A DNA stretch of 32,038 nucleotides from Lachnospiraceae bacterium (GCA_021203145.1 JAJQBS010000060.1:1-32038), one strand, 5' to 3'. Counted from the stretch's first letter, positions 7,120 through 15,542 are shown. Notes: a model not told the origin generated them from the sequence alone. Program-made: numbers and translations.

Positions 7120-8408
7120 GTACACAGACCGTAGCTATTATCATCCTGCTGGTCAGCTTCCTTGTGATGATTGTCCTGCGATTTCCGATTGCCTACGCGG
7201 TAGCGATCGCTTCTCTTCTTTGTCTCTGGTATCAGGGACTCCCGTTTACGACACTCTGCCAGCAGATGGTAAAGGGCATCAACTCATTCAGCCTGATGGC
7301 TGTCCCGTTCTTCATTACGATGGGCTGCCTGATGGGCTCCGGAGGTATTTCTGAAAAACTGATTGCGCTGGCCGATACCATCGTAGGGTGGATGACGGGC
7401 GGCATGGCGATGGTCAATATCGTGGCGTCCTATTTCTTTGGCGGCATTTCCGGTTCCGCCGCTGCGGATACGGCTTCCCTGGGAAGTATCCTGATTCCGA
7501 TGATGGTAGATCAGGGCTATGACGATGATTTTTCCGTGGCAGTCACGATCACGTCCTCGTGCGAAGGCCTTCTGGTTCCGCCCAGCCATAATATGGTTAT
7601 TTACGCGATGTCCGCGGGCGGCGTCTCGGTAGGAAGCCTTTTCCTTGCCGGTTATGTCCCGGGTGCGCTCCTCGCGATTTCCCTGATGGTCCTATCTTAT
7701 ATCATCTCCAAGCGGAGGAATTACCCGAAGGGTTCTCCGTTCAGCCTGAAACGTCTTGTGAAGCAGTTCTTTATATCCATATGGGCGCTGCTGGCGATCG
7801 TCATCGTTGTTGTGGGCGTGGTACTCGGATGGTTTACCGCCACAGAGTCCGCCGCGATCGCGGTTATCTACAGCCTGATTGTCAGCGTCTATGTCTACCG
7901 TGGCCTGACCTGGAAGGGTGTCTGGAAGGAGCTGGAGAACTGTATCGATACACTTTCCATCGTGCTGATTCTGATCGCGACCTCCAGTGTGTTTGGATAC
8001 TGCCTGACGCTGCTGCAGGTGCCGACCCTCGTGGCGAACGCGGTGATTGGCCTGACAGACAATCCGATCATCATCGCGCTGCTGCTTGACCTGATTCTGC
8101 TGTTCCTCGGCTGCATCATGGACATGGCTCCGATCATCCTGATCGCGACCCCGATTCTCTATCCGATCGCGCAGTCGATTGGCATTGGCGCGATCCAGTT
8201 CGGTATCATGATCGTCCTGAACTGCGGCATCGGTCTTCTGACCCCGCCGGTAGGTTCCGTGTTGTTCATCGGTTCGGCAGTCGGCAAGGTAAAAATGGAG
8301 AAGGTCGTGAAGGCGACTCTGCCGTTCTATATCTGCATGATCATCGTGCTGCTGCTGGTCACCTTCATCCCGCAGGTAAGCACATTCCTGCCGAACCTGC
8401 TTATGTAG
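7116..8408 (+). CDS. dctM: TRAP transporter large permease subunit (DctM family)
   Basis: A 430-aa integral membrane protein with about 12 hydrophobic spans, usual length for DctM. Family signatures include FRFPIAY-like MIVLRFPIAYAVAIAS near the N-terminus, FFGGISGSAAADTASLGSI (scoop/substrate-site region), the PPSHNMVIYA segment, GWFTATESAAIAVIYS, and CGIGLLTPPVGSVLF near the C-terminus. It uses an ion gradient to import substrate delivered by DctP. It is translationally coupled to dctQ and ends just before an intrinsic terminator. Confidence 0.95.
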   Translation: MSTQTVAIIILLVSFLVMIVLRFPIAYAVAIASLLCLWYQGLPFTTLCQQMVKGINSFSLMAVPFFITMGCLMGSGGISEKLIALADTIVGWMTGGMAMVNIVASYFFGGISGSAAADTASLGSILIPMMVDQGYDDDFSVAVTITSSCEGLLVPPSHNMVIYAMSAGGVSVGSLFLAGYVPGALLAISLMVLSYIISKRRNYPKGSPFSLKRLVKQFFISIWALLAIVIVVVGVVLGWFTATESAAIAVIYSLIVSVYVYRGLTWKGVWKELENCIDTLSIVLILIATSSVFGYCLTLLQVPTLVANAVIGLTDNPIIIALLLDLILLFLGCIMDMAPIILIATPILYPIAQSIGIGAIQFGIMIVLNCGIGLLTPPVGSVLFIGSAVGKVKMEKVVKATLPFYICMIIVLLLVTFIPQVSTFLPNLLM

Positions 8409-8417
8409 AAACCATGT

Positions 8418-8473
8418 AATGATACAGGCGAGAGTGCGAAGCACGGGGCAATCCGTGGTATCATTATTTTTTT
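8418..8473 (+). terminator. Intrinsic terminator of the TRAP operon
   Basis: AATGATAC (8418-8425) pairs with GTATCATT (8458-8465) around an internally structured loop (CACGG/CCGTG), followed by a run of seven T (8467-8473). Confidence 0.7.
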
Positions 8474-8515
8474 GCCGCTCGAATTATGTGATTCAGAAAT
8501 AAAGGAAGCGAAAGC

Positions 8516-9025
8516 ATGACTTACCGTTATCGATGCGAAATCCGGACGATGGACTACTGGCTCTTATCCATGTACCATACGTATCATTCCATGATTGGCA
8601 TGTGCAATCTCGTGCTGCTTGGCGCGTCAGTCGCTCTTACTGTGCGGTTCTGGAATGAGGTGAACGTGAATGTCCAGGTGTTTCTGGTTCTGTTCTGCCT
8701 GCTGATTCCTGTATTTCATCCGGCTGGCGTCTGGATGAAAGCGAGATCCCGGGCAAAAATGACTCCGCAGAATACGGAGATGGCATTTTCAGACCAGGGG
8801 ATTTATGTCACATTGGACGGAAAGCATGAGATGATTTCCTGGAATAAGGTCAAAGGAGCTAAAAAAGAGGGCAATATGGTGATTTTATTTACCGGGGGCG
8901 GGCACGGCTATATGCTGACCGACCATGTCCTTGGGGAGGAAAAAGAAGAGTTTTACAATTATGTGAAAGCCCGCGTTTATACCGGTGACGGTAATCATTC
9001 TGACAAACGGCGAAAGAGTAAATGA
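8516..9025 (+). CDS. YcxB-like membrane protein
   Basis: A 169-aa protein with two adjacent hydrophobic spans (about 25-45 and 50-70). The C-terminal cytoplasmic domain has the YcxB-family pattern: MAFSDQGIYV, then ISWNKVKGAKKEGNMVILF. No function is established for this family. A GGAAG site lies before the ATG. It sits alone between a terminator on each side, so it is probably a single-gene unit whose position inside the uronate cluster may be incidental. Confidence 0.7.
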   Translation: MTYRYRCEIRTMDYWLLSMYHTYHSMIGMCNLVLLGASVALTVRFWNEVNVNVQVFLVLFCLLIPVFHPAGVWMKARSRAKMTPQNTEMAFSDQGIYVTLDGKHEMISWNKVKGAKKEGNMVILFTGGGHGYMLTDHVLGEEKEEFYNYVKARVYTGDGNHSDKRRKSK

Positions 9026-9027
9026 AG

Positions 9028-9070
9028 TGCAAAAAGGGCAGCTCGAAGCAATACGACTGTCCTTTTTGTA
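9028..9070 (+). terminator. Intrinsic terminator after the YcxB-like gene
   Basis: Arms 9028-9041 and 9057-9070 form a 14-bp stem with two G-U pairs. A-rich and T-rich tracts lie within the arms (AAAAAGG/CCTTTTT), so it may act in both directions. The dispersed repeat starts at its 3' end. Confidence 0.6.
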
Positions 9071-9100
9071 CAGGGACAGGCAAGGAAATTTTGCGGCTGA
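9062..9100 (+). repeat. Dispersed terminator-linked repeat, copy A
   Basis: After the T-tract comes CAGGGACAGGCAAGGAAATT and TTGCGGCT, nearly identical to copy B at 16103 over about 30 bp. The stem-forming right half is missing or diverged here. Confidence 0.6.
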
Positions 9101-9104
9101 CGTG

Positions 9105-9143
9105 TTATAGTGAACGATAAAATTCTTTTGTCATTCACTATAA
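9105..9143 (+). promoter_or_regulatory. 10-bp inverted repeat upstream of the cupin gene
   Basis: TTATAGTGAA (9105-9114) and TTCACTATAA (9134-9143) are perfect complements separated by 19 bp, ending 24 bp before the cupin ATG. It could be an operator or a leader hairpin; the sequence does not decide. Confidence 0.4.
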
Positions 9144-9166
9144 AGGATGCTTAATGGAGGGATTTT

Positions 9167-9508
9167 ATGAGACCAGTAAAAGACAGAATCTGGAATGAAT
9201 ATAGCCAGATTGACCCGGAGGAGACTGGCCCAGGTGTGATTCGCAGGATCCTCGCCTATACAGACGAGGTGATGATCGTGGAAAATCATTTTGAAGTGGG
9301 AGCCGTGGGGGCATTGCACCATCATCCCCACACGCAGATCACCTATGTGGTCAGCGGCGCCTTCGAGTTTGAGATTAATGGAGAAAAGAGGGTTGTAAAA
9401 ACCGGAGACAGCCTGTTGAAAAAAAACGGGATCGAGCATGGGTGCGTCTGCCTGGAGGCCGGCGTGCTCCTGGATGTGTTCGCGCCTATGAGAGAGGATT
9501 TTGTATGA
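9167..9508 (+). CDS. Small cupin-domain protein (KdgF-like)
   Basis: A single-cupin protein of 113 aa. The metal-binding pattern is HHHPHTQITYVVSG, with the later His in KKNGIEHGCVC. Small cupins of this type include KdgF, which helps convert unsaturated uronates from pectin/alginate to their linear keto form, and its place directly before uxaC fits such a role. The sequence alone does not distinguish it from other small cupins. GGAGG lies 8 nt before the ATG. No terminator is seen before the uxaC promoter. Confidence 0.7.
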   Translation: MRPVKDRIWNEYSQIDPEETGPGVIRRILAYTDEVMIVENHFEVGAVGALHHHPHTQITYVVSGAFEFEINGEKRVVKTGDSLLKKNGIEHGCVCLEAGVLLDVFAPMREDFV

Positions 9509-9603
9509 CATTTCGTGCTTAGAATGCCGGCCTGTGACGGGAGTCTTCAGAAAAGTCGGCTTTCGAATAATTTTAGAATCGTTACAGGGGTACGGGCTTT
9601 GGG

Positions 9604-9636
9604 CAAATTGCGAATTTGTGGAAAATATACTATAAT
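9604..9636 (+). promoter_or_regulatory. uxaC promoter with an overlapping palindrome
   Basis: TTGCGA (9608-9613), 17-bp spacer, TATAAT (9631-9636). The -35 box lies inside a 6-3-6 palindrome, CAAATT-GCG-AATTTG (9604-9618), a plausible operator. The promoter falls inside the long open frame that extends upstream of uxaC, which supports the later start codon. Confidence 0.65.
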
Positions 9637-9732
9637 GCAAACAGGTGCACGGGGATTCTGAATGCGGGTGTTGCCTGCGGCAGGCGCATTGCCGGAATTT
9701 CTGTGTGCAGAAAAGGATCGGAGGAAATGAAC

Positions 9733-11160
9733 ATGAAGGCATTTATGGACAAGGATTTTCTTTTATCAACCGAGACAGCGAAAAAGCTGTTTCATGAATT
9801 TGCTGAGACGACGCCGGTTCTGGATTATCACTGCCACATCAACCCGCGCGAGATTGCGGAGGACCGCAAGTTTGATAACATCACGCAGGTATGGTTGGGC
9901 GGGGACCACTACAAGTGGAGGCAGATGCGCTCGAACGGGATTGAGGAGAAGTACATTACCGGCGATGCCACGGACCGTGAGAAGTTCCAGAAATGGGCCG
10001 AGACGCTGGAGAAGGCGATCGGCAATCCACTGTATCACTGGAGCCACCTGGAGCTGCAGCGGTATTTCGGGTATTATGGCGCTCTGAACGGCAGGACGGC
10101 GGAGGAGGTATGGAATCTCTGCAATGAGGCGCTCCACCAGGACGACATGAGCGTCCGCAATATCATCCGCAGATCCGGTGTGACGCTGATCTGCACGACC
10201 GATGACCCGGTAGACACCCTGGAATGGCATGAGATGATCGCGAAGGATGAGACCTTCGAGGTGCAGGTGCTGCCCGCGTGGAGACCGGACAAGGCGATGA
10301 ACCTGGAGAAGCCGGATTACGCGGATTATATTGCAAAGCTTGCCGGGGTGAGCGCGACAGATATTGCCACGTTTGAGGATCTGGTGAAGGCTCTGCGCGT
10401 CCGCATGGAATATTTTGCGGCGAGAGGCTGCTGCGTGTCCGATCACGGCCTGGAGTATGTGATGTATGCCCCGGCGTCTGCGGGTGAGGTGAACGCGATT
10501 TTTGCGAAGCGCCTGAAGGGCGAGGCCATTACGCGCACGGAGGAGATCCAGTTCAAGACCGCGTTTATGCTGGCGATGGGCAGACTCTATCATGAGTTTA
10601 ACTGGGCGATGCAGCTCCACTACGGTGCGAAGCGTGACAACAATCAGCTGATCTACAAGACCCTGGGACCGGACACGGGCGTGGACTGTATCAACAACTA
10701 TGCGCCATCTTCTGAGCTGGCGGATTTCCTGAACGCGCTGGTGGTCGAGGACAAGCTTCCGAAGACCATCCTTTACAGCCTGAACCCGAATGACAACGCG
10801 GCGATCGGCACGATCCTGGGCTGCTTCCAGGGGACGGAGGCAGTCGGCAAGATTCAGCAGGGCAGCGCCTGGTGGTTCAACGATCATAAGCAGGGCATGA
10901 CGGATCAGATGATTTCCCTGGCAAATCTGGGGCTGTTGGGCAATTTCCTCGGCATGCTGACCGATTCCAGAAGCTTTTTGTCCTACACCCGGCATGAATA
11001 TTTCCGCCGTATCCTGTGCAACCTGATCGGCGGCTGGGTAGAGAACGGAGAGTATCCGGACGATGAAGCTGCTCTGGAGCAGATCATTCGCGGGATTTCC
11101 TATGGCAATGCGGTGCGTTATTTCGGATTTGATCTGGATCCAAATGAACGGCGTGCCTGA
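9733..11160 (+). CDS. uxaC: Uronate isomerase (glucuronate/galacturonate isomerase)
   Basis: Converts D-glucuronate to D-fructuronate and D-galacturonate to D-tagaturonate in the cytoplasm. The start at 9733 (MKAFMDKDFLLSTETAKKLF) is 8 nt after GGAGG and gives 475 aa, normal for the family; an alternative ATG at 9727 is too close to that site. Signatures are DYHCHINPREIAED (the HxH metal motif of this amidohydrolase-superfamily branch), LPAWRPDKAM, CCVSDHGLE, and a C-terminal MLTDSRSFLSYTRHEYFRR block. It has its own promoter. The GntR regulator and uxuB follow on the same strand, so 9733-13595 is probably one transcription unit. Confidence 0.96.
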   Translation: MKAFMDKDFLLSTETAKKLFHEFAETTPVLDYHCHINPREIAEDRKFDNITQVWLGGDHYKWRQMRSNGIEEKYITGDATDREKFQKWAETLEKAIGNPLYHWSHLELQRYFGYYGALNGRTAEEVWNLCNEALHQDDMSVRNIIRRSGVTLICTTDDPVDTLEWHEMIAKDETFEVQVLPAWRPDKAMNLEKPDYADYIAKLAGVSATDIATFEDLVKALRVRMEYFAARGCCVSDHGLEYVMYAPASAGEVNAIFAKRLKGEAITRTEEIQFKTAFMLAMGRLYHEFNWAMQLHYGAKRDNNQLIYKTLGPDTGVDCINNYAPSSELADFLNALVVEDKLPKTILYSLNPNDNAAIGTILGCFQGTEAVGKIQQGSAWWFNDHKQGMTDQMISLANLGLLGNFLGMLTDSRSFLSYTRHEYFRRILCNLIGGWVENGEYPDDEAALEQIIRGISYGNAVRYFGFDLDPNERRA

Positions 11161-11249
11161 TCAGGGGAATCTGGATTTATGTGGAAACGCATAAGACCCA
11201 CGTCTGCCGCAGGCCGGACAGAGACCTGGGCATTTAAGGGAGGCTGATT

Positions 11250-11924
11250 ATGTATATAGAAGAGCGTCAGGCGGGGGAAAATGGGCGTGATTACGCGCTC
11301 CGTGTACTAAAAGACAATATTATGGACCTGGAGCTGGAGCCTGGGAGTATGGTGAGTGAGAAGGATCTGGCTGCAGAGCTGGGGCTTTCCCGTACACCGG
11401 TGCGGGAGGCGCTGCTTGACCTTGCCAAGGCCGGGGTGGTGGAGGTATATCCGCAGCGCGGCAGTCAGATCAGTCTGGTCGACTACGACCTCGCAGAGGA
11501 AACTCAGTTTACCCGCAATATCCTGGAGAGCTGCGTCGTGCAGATCGCCTGCCGGAATGCGACGGACGATGATATCTGTATCCTGCAGGAAAACGTCATG
11601 CTTCAGGAATTTAATGTTAAAAACACCAGAAAAATGATGCGGTTGGATGATGGGTTTCACCGCGAGCTGTTTCGGATTGCCGGGAAAATGCATACCTGGA
11701 ACATGCTGAGCAGCTATGCAATTCATTTTGACCGAATCCGGGTGATGGCGCTTCATTCTGTGAAGGATCTGAAAATCGTGGACGACCACAAACGGATCTG
11801 CGCGGCGGTCAGCGGGCGGGATGAGGTTCTGGCAAAGGAACTGATGGAAGAGCATCTTGCGCGATATCTTGTGGATGAAAAGGAAATCCGTGAGAATTAC
11901 CCGGCCGGGTATTTTAAATCATAA
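11250..11924 (+). CDS. GntR family transcriptional regulator (FadR/FCD subfamily), likely uronate regulator
   Basis: A 224-aa protein. The N-terminal winged helix (about 12-75) shows LEPGSMVSEKDLAAELGLSR followed by TPVREALLDLAKAGVV. The C-terminal all-helical FCD domain carries its metal/ligand histidines and acidic residues in RLDDGFHRELFRIAG, VDDHKRICAAVSGRD and EEHLARYL. FCD regulators usually sense a carboxylic or sugar acid, and its position between uxaC and uxuB suggests control of the uronate genes (ExuR/UxuR-like role). Candidate sites are the related palindromes at 6477-6500 and 11925-11949. GGGAGG precedes the ATG by 6 nt. Confidence 0.88.
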   Translation: MYIEERQAGENGRDYALRVLKDNIMDLELEPGSMVSEKDLAAELGLSRTPVREALLDLAKAGVVEVYPQRGSQISLVDYDLAEETQFTRNILESCVVQIACRNATDDDICILQENVMLQEFNVKNTRKMMRLDDGFHRELFRIAGKMHTWNMLSSYAIHFDRIRVMALHSVKDLKIVDDHKRICAAVSGRDEVLAKELMEEHLARYLVDEKEIRENYPAGYFKS

Positions 11925-11949
11925 GGTAAAACGACTTATGCCGTTTACT
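11925..11949 (+). promoter_or_regulatory. Putative operator before uxuB, related to the one before dctQ
   Basis: GGTAAAACGAC (11925-11935) and GCCGTTTACT (11940-11949) form an imperfect inverted repeat starting directly after the gntR stop. Both halves match the 6477-6500 palindrome apart from one extra A and two substitutions. Confidence 0.4.
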
Positions 11950-11981
11950 ATATCACAACAAAAAGGAGGCAGTATTGTAGC

Positions 11982-13595
11982 ATGCGTTTAAGTGAAGAAG
12001 GTTTGAAAAATCGTCAGGAATGGCTGGATAAGGGTTATCAGCTCCCGAAATTTGACCGGGAGGTGGTGAAGGCAAAGACGAAGGAAACGCCGGAATGGAT
12101 CCATTTCGGAGCAGGCAACATTTTCCGTGCTTTCCAGGCAAACGTGCTGCAGGGGCTTTTGAACGAAGGCTGCTGTGAGACCGGTCTGATTGTGGCGGAG
12201 GGCTTTGACTATGAGATCATTGAGAAAATGTATCTTCCGCACGACAGCTACAGTGTGCTGGCTACGTTGAAGGTGGACGGCTCGGTAGAGAAAACGGTTG
12301 TCGGCAGTATCGTAGAATCCCTTACGCTCGACCCGGAAAATACGGCGGATTTCTCCAGATTGAAGGAGATCTTTACTGCTGATTCGCTGAAGATGGCGAG
12401 CTTTACGATCACCGAGAAGGGCTACAGCCTGGTGAACGGGCGCGGCGAGACGCTCCCGGCGGTTGAGGAGGACTTTAAGAAGGGTCCCGCACAGGCGACA
12501 AGCTACATCGGCAAGGTTGCGGCGCTTCTCTACGCGCGCTACCAGGCGGGGCAGAAGCCGATCGCGATGGTCAGCATGGACAACTGCTCGCACAATGGTG
12601 ATAAGCTGTATGCCGCGATCAATACCTTCGCGCAGGAGTGGGCGAAGAACGGCGCAGCGGAGGCCGGATTCGCGGACTATATCAATGACAAGTCAAAGGT
12701 CGGCTTCCCATGGAGCATGATTGACAAGATCACCCCGCGCCCGGACGCGAACGTGGAGAAGATTCTCGCGGACGATGGTCTCGAGGAGCTGGAGCCGGTC
12801 ATTACATCGAAGAAAACCTATGTCGCGCCGTTTGTAAATGCAGAGGAGTGCCAGTACCTGGTGATCGAGGACGCGTTCCCGAACGGGAAGATCAACCTCA
12901 CGCCTGCCGGTATCATCTATACGACACGCGAGAACGTGGATCGTGTCGAGCGGATGAAGGTCTGCACCTGCCTGAACCCGCTGCACACATCCCTGGCTGT
13001 GTTTGGCTGCCTGCTTGGATATGAGCGGATTTACGAGGAAATGCGCGATCCGGTTCTGAAGAAAATGGTGGAGACCATCGGCTATCAGGAGGGTCTTCCG
13101 GTCGTGGTAAAGCAGGATCTGCTCGACCCGGAGAAATTTATCGGCGAGGTCATCAACGTGCGCCTGCCGAACCCCTTCATGCCGGACACGCCGCAGCGTA
13201 TTGCGACCGACACCTCGCAGAAGCTGGCGATCCGTTATGGCGGGACGATCTCCGCATATGCTGCATCTGACAGTCTCGATGTGAAATCCCTGAAGCTGAT
13301 CCCGCTGGTACTCGCCGGCTGGCTCCGCTACCTGATGGGAATCGATGACTCTGGCAAAGAATTTGAGCTCAGCCCGGATCCGCAGCTGACCGTCGTCTGC
13401 CCATATGTAAAGGATATCAAGCTCGGCGAGACCGACGGCGTGGAGGCGAAGGTGGAGCCGATCCTGAAGAGGACGGATATCTTCGGCGCAGACCTGTACG
13501 AGGTCGGCCTGGCGGACACGGTGATCGGCTACTTCCGGGAGCTCATCGCAGGTCCGGGCGCAGTGAGGGCGACCCTGGAGAAATATGTGGGTTAG
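11982..13595 (+). CDS. uxuB: Fructuronate/tagaturonate reductase (mannitol dehydrogenase family)
   Basis: An NAD-dependent polyol-dehydrogenase-family enzyme of 537 aa that would reduce D-fructuronate to D-mannonate (or tagaturonate to altronate). The Rossmann motif is IHFGAGNIFRAF (41-52). Further family segments are VSMDNCSHNGDKLYAA, DKITPRPD and CTCLNPLHTSLAVFGC, which contain the conserved Asn/His active-site positions. Fructuronate is the more likely substrate because this longer subfamily is usually annotated mannonate oxidoreductase, but UxaB-type activity cannot be excluded. AAAGGAGG precedes the ATG. The stop codon TAG (13593-13595) lies within the first unit of a heptamer repeat, so the gene's 3' end merges into repetitive DNA. 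No mannonate or altronate dehydratase gene is present nearby. Confidence 0.88.
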   Translation: MRLSEEGLKNRQEWLDKGYQLPKFDREVVKAKTKETPEWIHFGAGNIFRAFQANVLQGLLNEGCCETGLIVAEGFDYEIIEKMYLPHDSYSVLATLKVDGSVEKTVVGSIVESLTLDPENTADFSRLKEIFTADSLKMASFTITEKGYSLVNGRGETLPAVEEDFKKGPAQATSYIGKVAALLYARYQAGQKPIAMVSMDNCSHNGDKLYAAINTFAQEWAKNGAAEAGFADYINDKSKVGFPWSMIDKITPRPDANVEKILADDGLEELEPVITSKKTYVAPFVNAEECQYLVIEDAFPNGKINLTPAGIIYTTRENVDRVERMKVCTCLNPLHTSLAVFGCLLGYERIYEEMRDPVLKKMVETIGYQEGLPVVVKQDLLDPEKFIGEVINVRLPNPFMPDTPQRIATDTSQKLAIRYGGTISAYAASDSLDVKSLKLIPLVLAGWLRYLMGIDDSGKEFELSPDPQLTVVCPYVKDIKLGETDGVEAKVEPILKRTDIFGADLYEVGLADTVIGYFRELIAGPGAVRATLEKYVG

Positions 13596-13738
13596 TGATT
13601 GATGGTTAGTGGCTAGTTGTTAGTGGTTAGTGATTAGTGATTAGTGGCTGGTGATTAGCTGATAGTGATTAGTGCTTAGCGATTGGCGACTGGCAGTTAG
13701 TGGTTCGTGCCTGGTGATTAGTGGCTGGTGGATAGTGG
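13591..13738 (+). repeat. Heptanucleotide minisatellite, 21 units
   Basis: From 13591 the DNA reads in exact 7-bp register for 21 units with consensus (G/A)TTAGTG, for example GTTAGTG, ATTAGTG, GCTGGTG and ATTAGTG. There is no insertion or deletion across 147 bp, only substitutions. It begins within the uxuB stop codon and contains no open frame, promoter or hairpin of note. Confidence 0.92.
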
Positions 13739-13851
13739 ACACTGTCCGGCGGTCACTTGCACCATCTGAGCAGAATCTGGATATCATAAGGAAAATACTT
13801 TAGTACGGGAAAGGAAAAGCCGCCGGAAAGTCAGCGGCAGGGAATAGAATC
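13739..13851 (+). other. Spacer upstream of the KDG-kinase-like gene
   Basis: No convincing promoter is seen. A GCCGC/GCGGC pair (about 13819-13835) lies just before a weak ribosome site (GCAGGGA), so a small hairpin may limit translation of the kinase. Confidence 0.3.
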
Positions 13852-14949
13852 ATGGAATTAAATTTAAGACCGGCAAGTGAGTGCAAGTATGATGCGGTAT
13901 CTCTTGGCGAGGTAATGCTCCGTCTGGATCCGGGCGAGGGGAGGATCCGCACGGCTCGTTCCTTCCGCGCGTGGGAAGGCGGCGGAGAGTATAACGTTGT
14001 GCGCGGACTCCGCAGATGCTTCGGGCTGCGTACAGGTGTGATCACCGCATTTGCTGATAATGAAGTCGGAAAGCTGATGGAGGACTTTATCCTGCAGGGC
14101 GGGGTGGACACTTCTTTGATCAAGTGGATGAAGACGGACGGCATCGGGCGCGTCTGCCGCAACGGCCTGAACTTTACAGAGCGCGGATTTGGCATCCGCG
14201 GGGCGGTCGGCTGCTCTGACCGTGCCAACACGGCGATCTCCAAGGCGACGCCGGAAGACTTCGACTTTGACTATATTTTTGGCGAGCTTGGCGCGCGCTG
14301 GCTCCATACCGGCGGCATCTATGCGGCGCTTTCCGAGCAGTCCTGCGAGACCGTCATCGCCGCGATCAAGACCGCGAAAAAGTATGGCACGGTCATTTCC
14401 TACGACCTGAACTACCGTCCGTCCATGTGGAGCGCGATCGGCGGTCAGGCGAAAGCCCAGGAAGTGAATAAGGAGATCGCGAAGTATGTGGACGTCATGA
14501 TCGGAAATGAGGAGGACTTCACCGCATGCCTCGGCTTCGAGATCGAGGGCAATGACGCAAACCTGAAAGAGCTGAACATCGACGGCTACCGCAAGATGAT
14601 CAACGAGGCGGCAAAAACGTATCCGAACTTTAAAGTTGTAGCTACAACCTTAAGAAAAGTGAAGACCGCGACGGTCAACGACTGGAGCGCGCTCTGCTGG
14701 GCGGACGGTGAGATTTACAAGGCTGCGGACTACAATAACCTTGAAATCCTGGATCGCGTGGGCGGCGGCGATTCCTTCGCGTCCGGCCTTGTGTACGGCC
14801 TGATTATGGGCAAGGGCGCGGAAGCAGCTGTCAACTACGGCGCGGCGCACGGCGCACTGGCCATGACGACCCCGGGCGACACGACCATGGCAAGCCTGAA
14901 GGAAGTAGAGGGCATCATGTCCGGCGCAGGCGCGAGAGTGCAGAGATAA
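13852..14949 (+). CDS. kdgK: PfkB family sugar kinase, probable 2-dehydro-3-deoxygluconate kinase
   Basis: A ribokinase-fold kinase of 365 aa. Seen are the N-terminal GEVMLRLDPGEGR, the substrate-loop WEGGGEYNVVRGLRR, and the ATP/catalytic signature DRVGGGDSFASG with catalytic Asp307. With uxaC and uxuB in front, the natural reading is phosphorylation of 2-keto-3-deoxygluconate to KDPG, the last uronate-specific kinase step. The sequence is somewhat longer than typical KdgK (about 310-345 aa), and PfkB substrate assignments are uncertain, so the symbol rests partly on context. A dedicated aldolase does not follow. Confidence 0.8.
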   Translation: MELNLRPASECKYDAVSLGEVMLRLDPGEGRIRTARSFRAWEGGGEYNVVRGLRRCFGLRTGVITAFADNEVGKLMEDFILQGGVDTSLIKWMKTDGIGRVCRNGLNFTERGFGIRGAVGCSDRANTAISKATPEDFDFDYIFGELGARWLHTGGIYAALSEQSCETVIAAIKTAKKYGTVISYDLNYRPSMWSAIGGQAKAQEVNKEIAKYVDVMIGNEEDFTACLGFEIEGNDANLKELNIDGYRKMINEAAKTYPNFKVVATTLRKVKTATVNDWSALCWADGEIYKAADYNNLEILDRVGGGDSFASGLVYGLIMGKGAEAAVNYGAAHGALAMTTPGDTTMASLKEVEGIMSGAGARVQR

Positions 14950-14972
14950 GCATAATCGTGGAGGATACTACT

Positions 14973-15392
14973 ATGAAAGATCAGAATTGCGGCTACTGCG
15001 TGGGCGGCGAGCCTCTCGCGAAATTTGGAATCAAAATCTGTGATCTGGATGTGAGTCAGCTGATCCTGTTTAAGGAGCAGAGCAAGCCAGGCAGATGCAT
15101 TGTGGCGTACAAGGATCACGTCAGCGAGCTGGTGGACATCAGCGACGATGAGAGAAACCGCTTTTTTGCCGACGTGGCGAAGGCAGCCAGAGCTCTGCAT
15201 AAGGCATTTTCGCCTGACAAAGTAAATTATGGCGCTTATGGCGACACGGGCTGCCACCTGCATATGCATCTTGTCCCGAAATACAAAGGCGGAGACGAGT
15301 GGGGCGGCGTGTTCCAGATGAATCCGGACAAGGTTTATTTAAGCGAGGAAGAATACGCAGAGATGATCGAAAAAATCCGGGCATGCCTGTAA
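14973..15392 (+). CDS. HIT family hydrolase
   Basis: The frame is open from a GTG at 14958, but GGAGG at 14960-14964 selects the ATG at 14973, giving 139 aa. The histidine triad is HLHMHLVPK (His95, His97, His99). An N-terminal CGYCVGG has two cysteines that could bind zinc as in other HIT proteins. HIT proteins hydrolyse nucleotide phosphoramidates or related nucleotidyl bonds; the specific substrate is unknown. It follows kdgK by 23 bp, so cotranscription is likely although a uronate role is not obvious. Confidence 0.85.
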   Translation: MKDQNCGYCVGGEPLAKFGIKICDLDVSQLILFKEQSKPGRCIVAYKDHVSELVDISDDERNRFFADVAKAARALHKAFSPDKVNYGAYGDTGCHLHMHLVPKYKGGDEWGGVFQMNPDKVYLSEEEYAEMIEKIRACL

Positions 15393-15467
15393 ACAAAAAA
15401 GTGCATAAAAAAGGCGTAGAAGATTTTCATAAAAACGCTGAAATTTATTTTCCATCCGAAAAAATTC

Positions 15468-15496
15468 TTACGTAAACCTCTTTTTTCTGGTAAGAT
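15468..15496 (+). promoter_or_regulatory. Promoter of the CarD-like gene
   Basis: TTACGT (15468-15473), 17-bp T-rich spacer, TAAGAT (15491-15496), 47 bp before the start codon. Confidence 0.45.
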
Positions 15497-15542
15497 TAAG
15501 GCAGACATAGTTTACATTCGCAGCAAAGGAGAGTGAAAAAGA

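Noticed and set aside
9616..9732. Longer uxaC start at 9616
   Set aside because: The TATAAT box of the uxaC promoter lies at 9631-9636 inside this extension, and family members begin at MKAFMDKDF.
9766..10995. 409-residue minus-strand frame opposite uxaC (and similar long frames opposite 7692-8444 and 3269-4192)
   Set aside because: Typical antisense frames of GC-rich genes, rich in Arg/His/Gln with no domain pattern.
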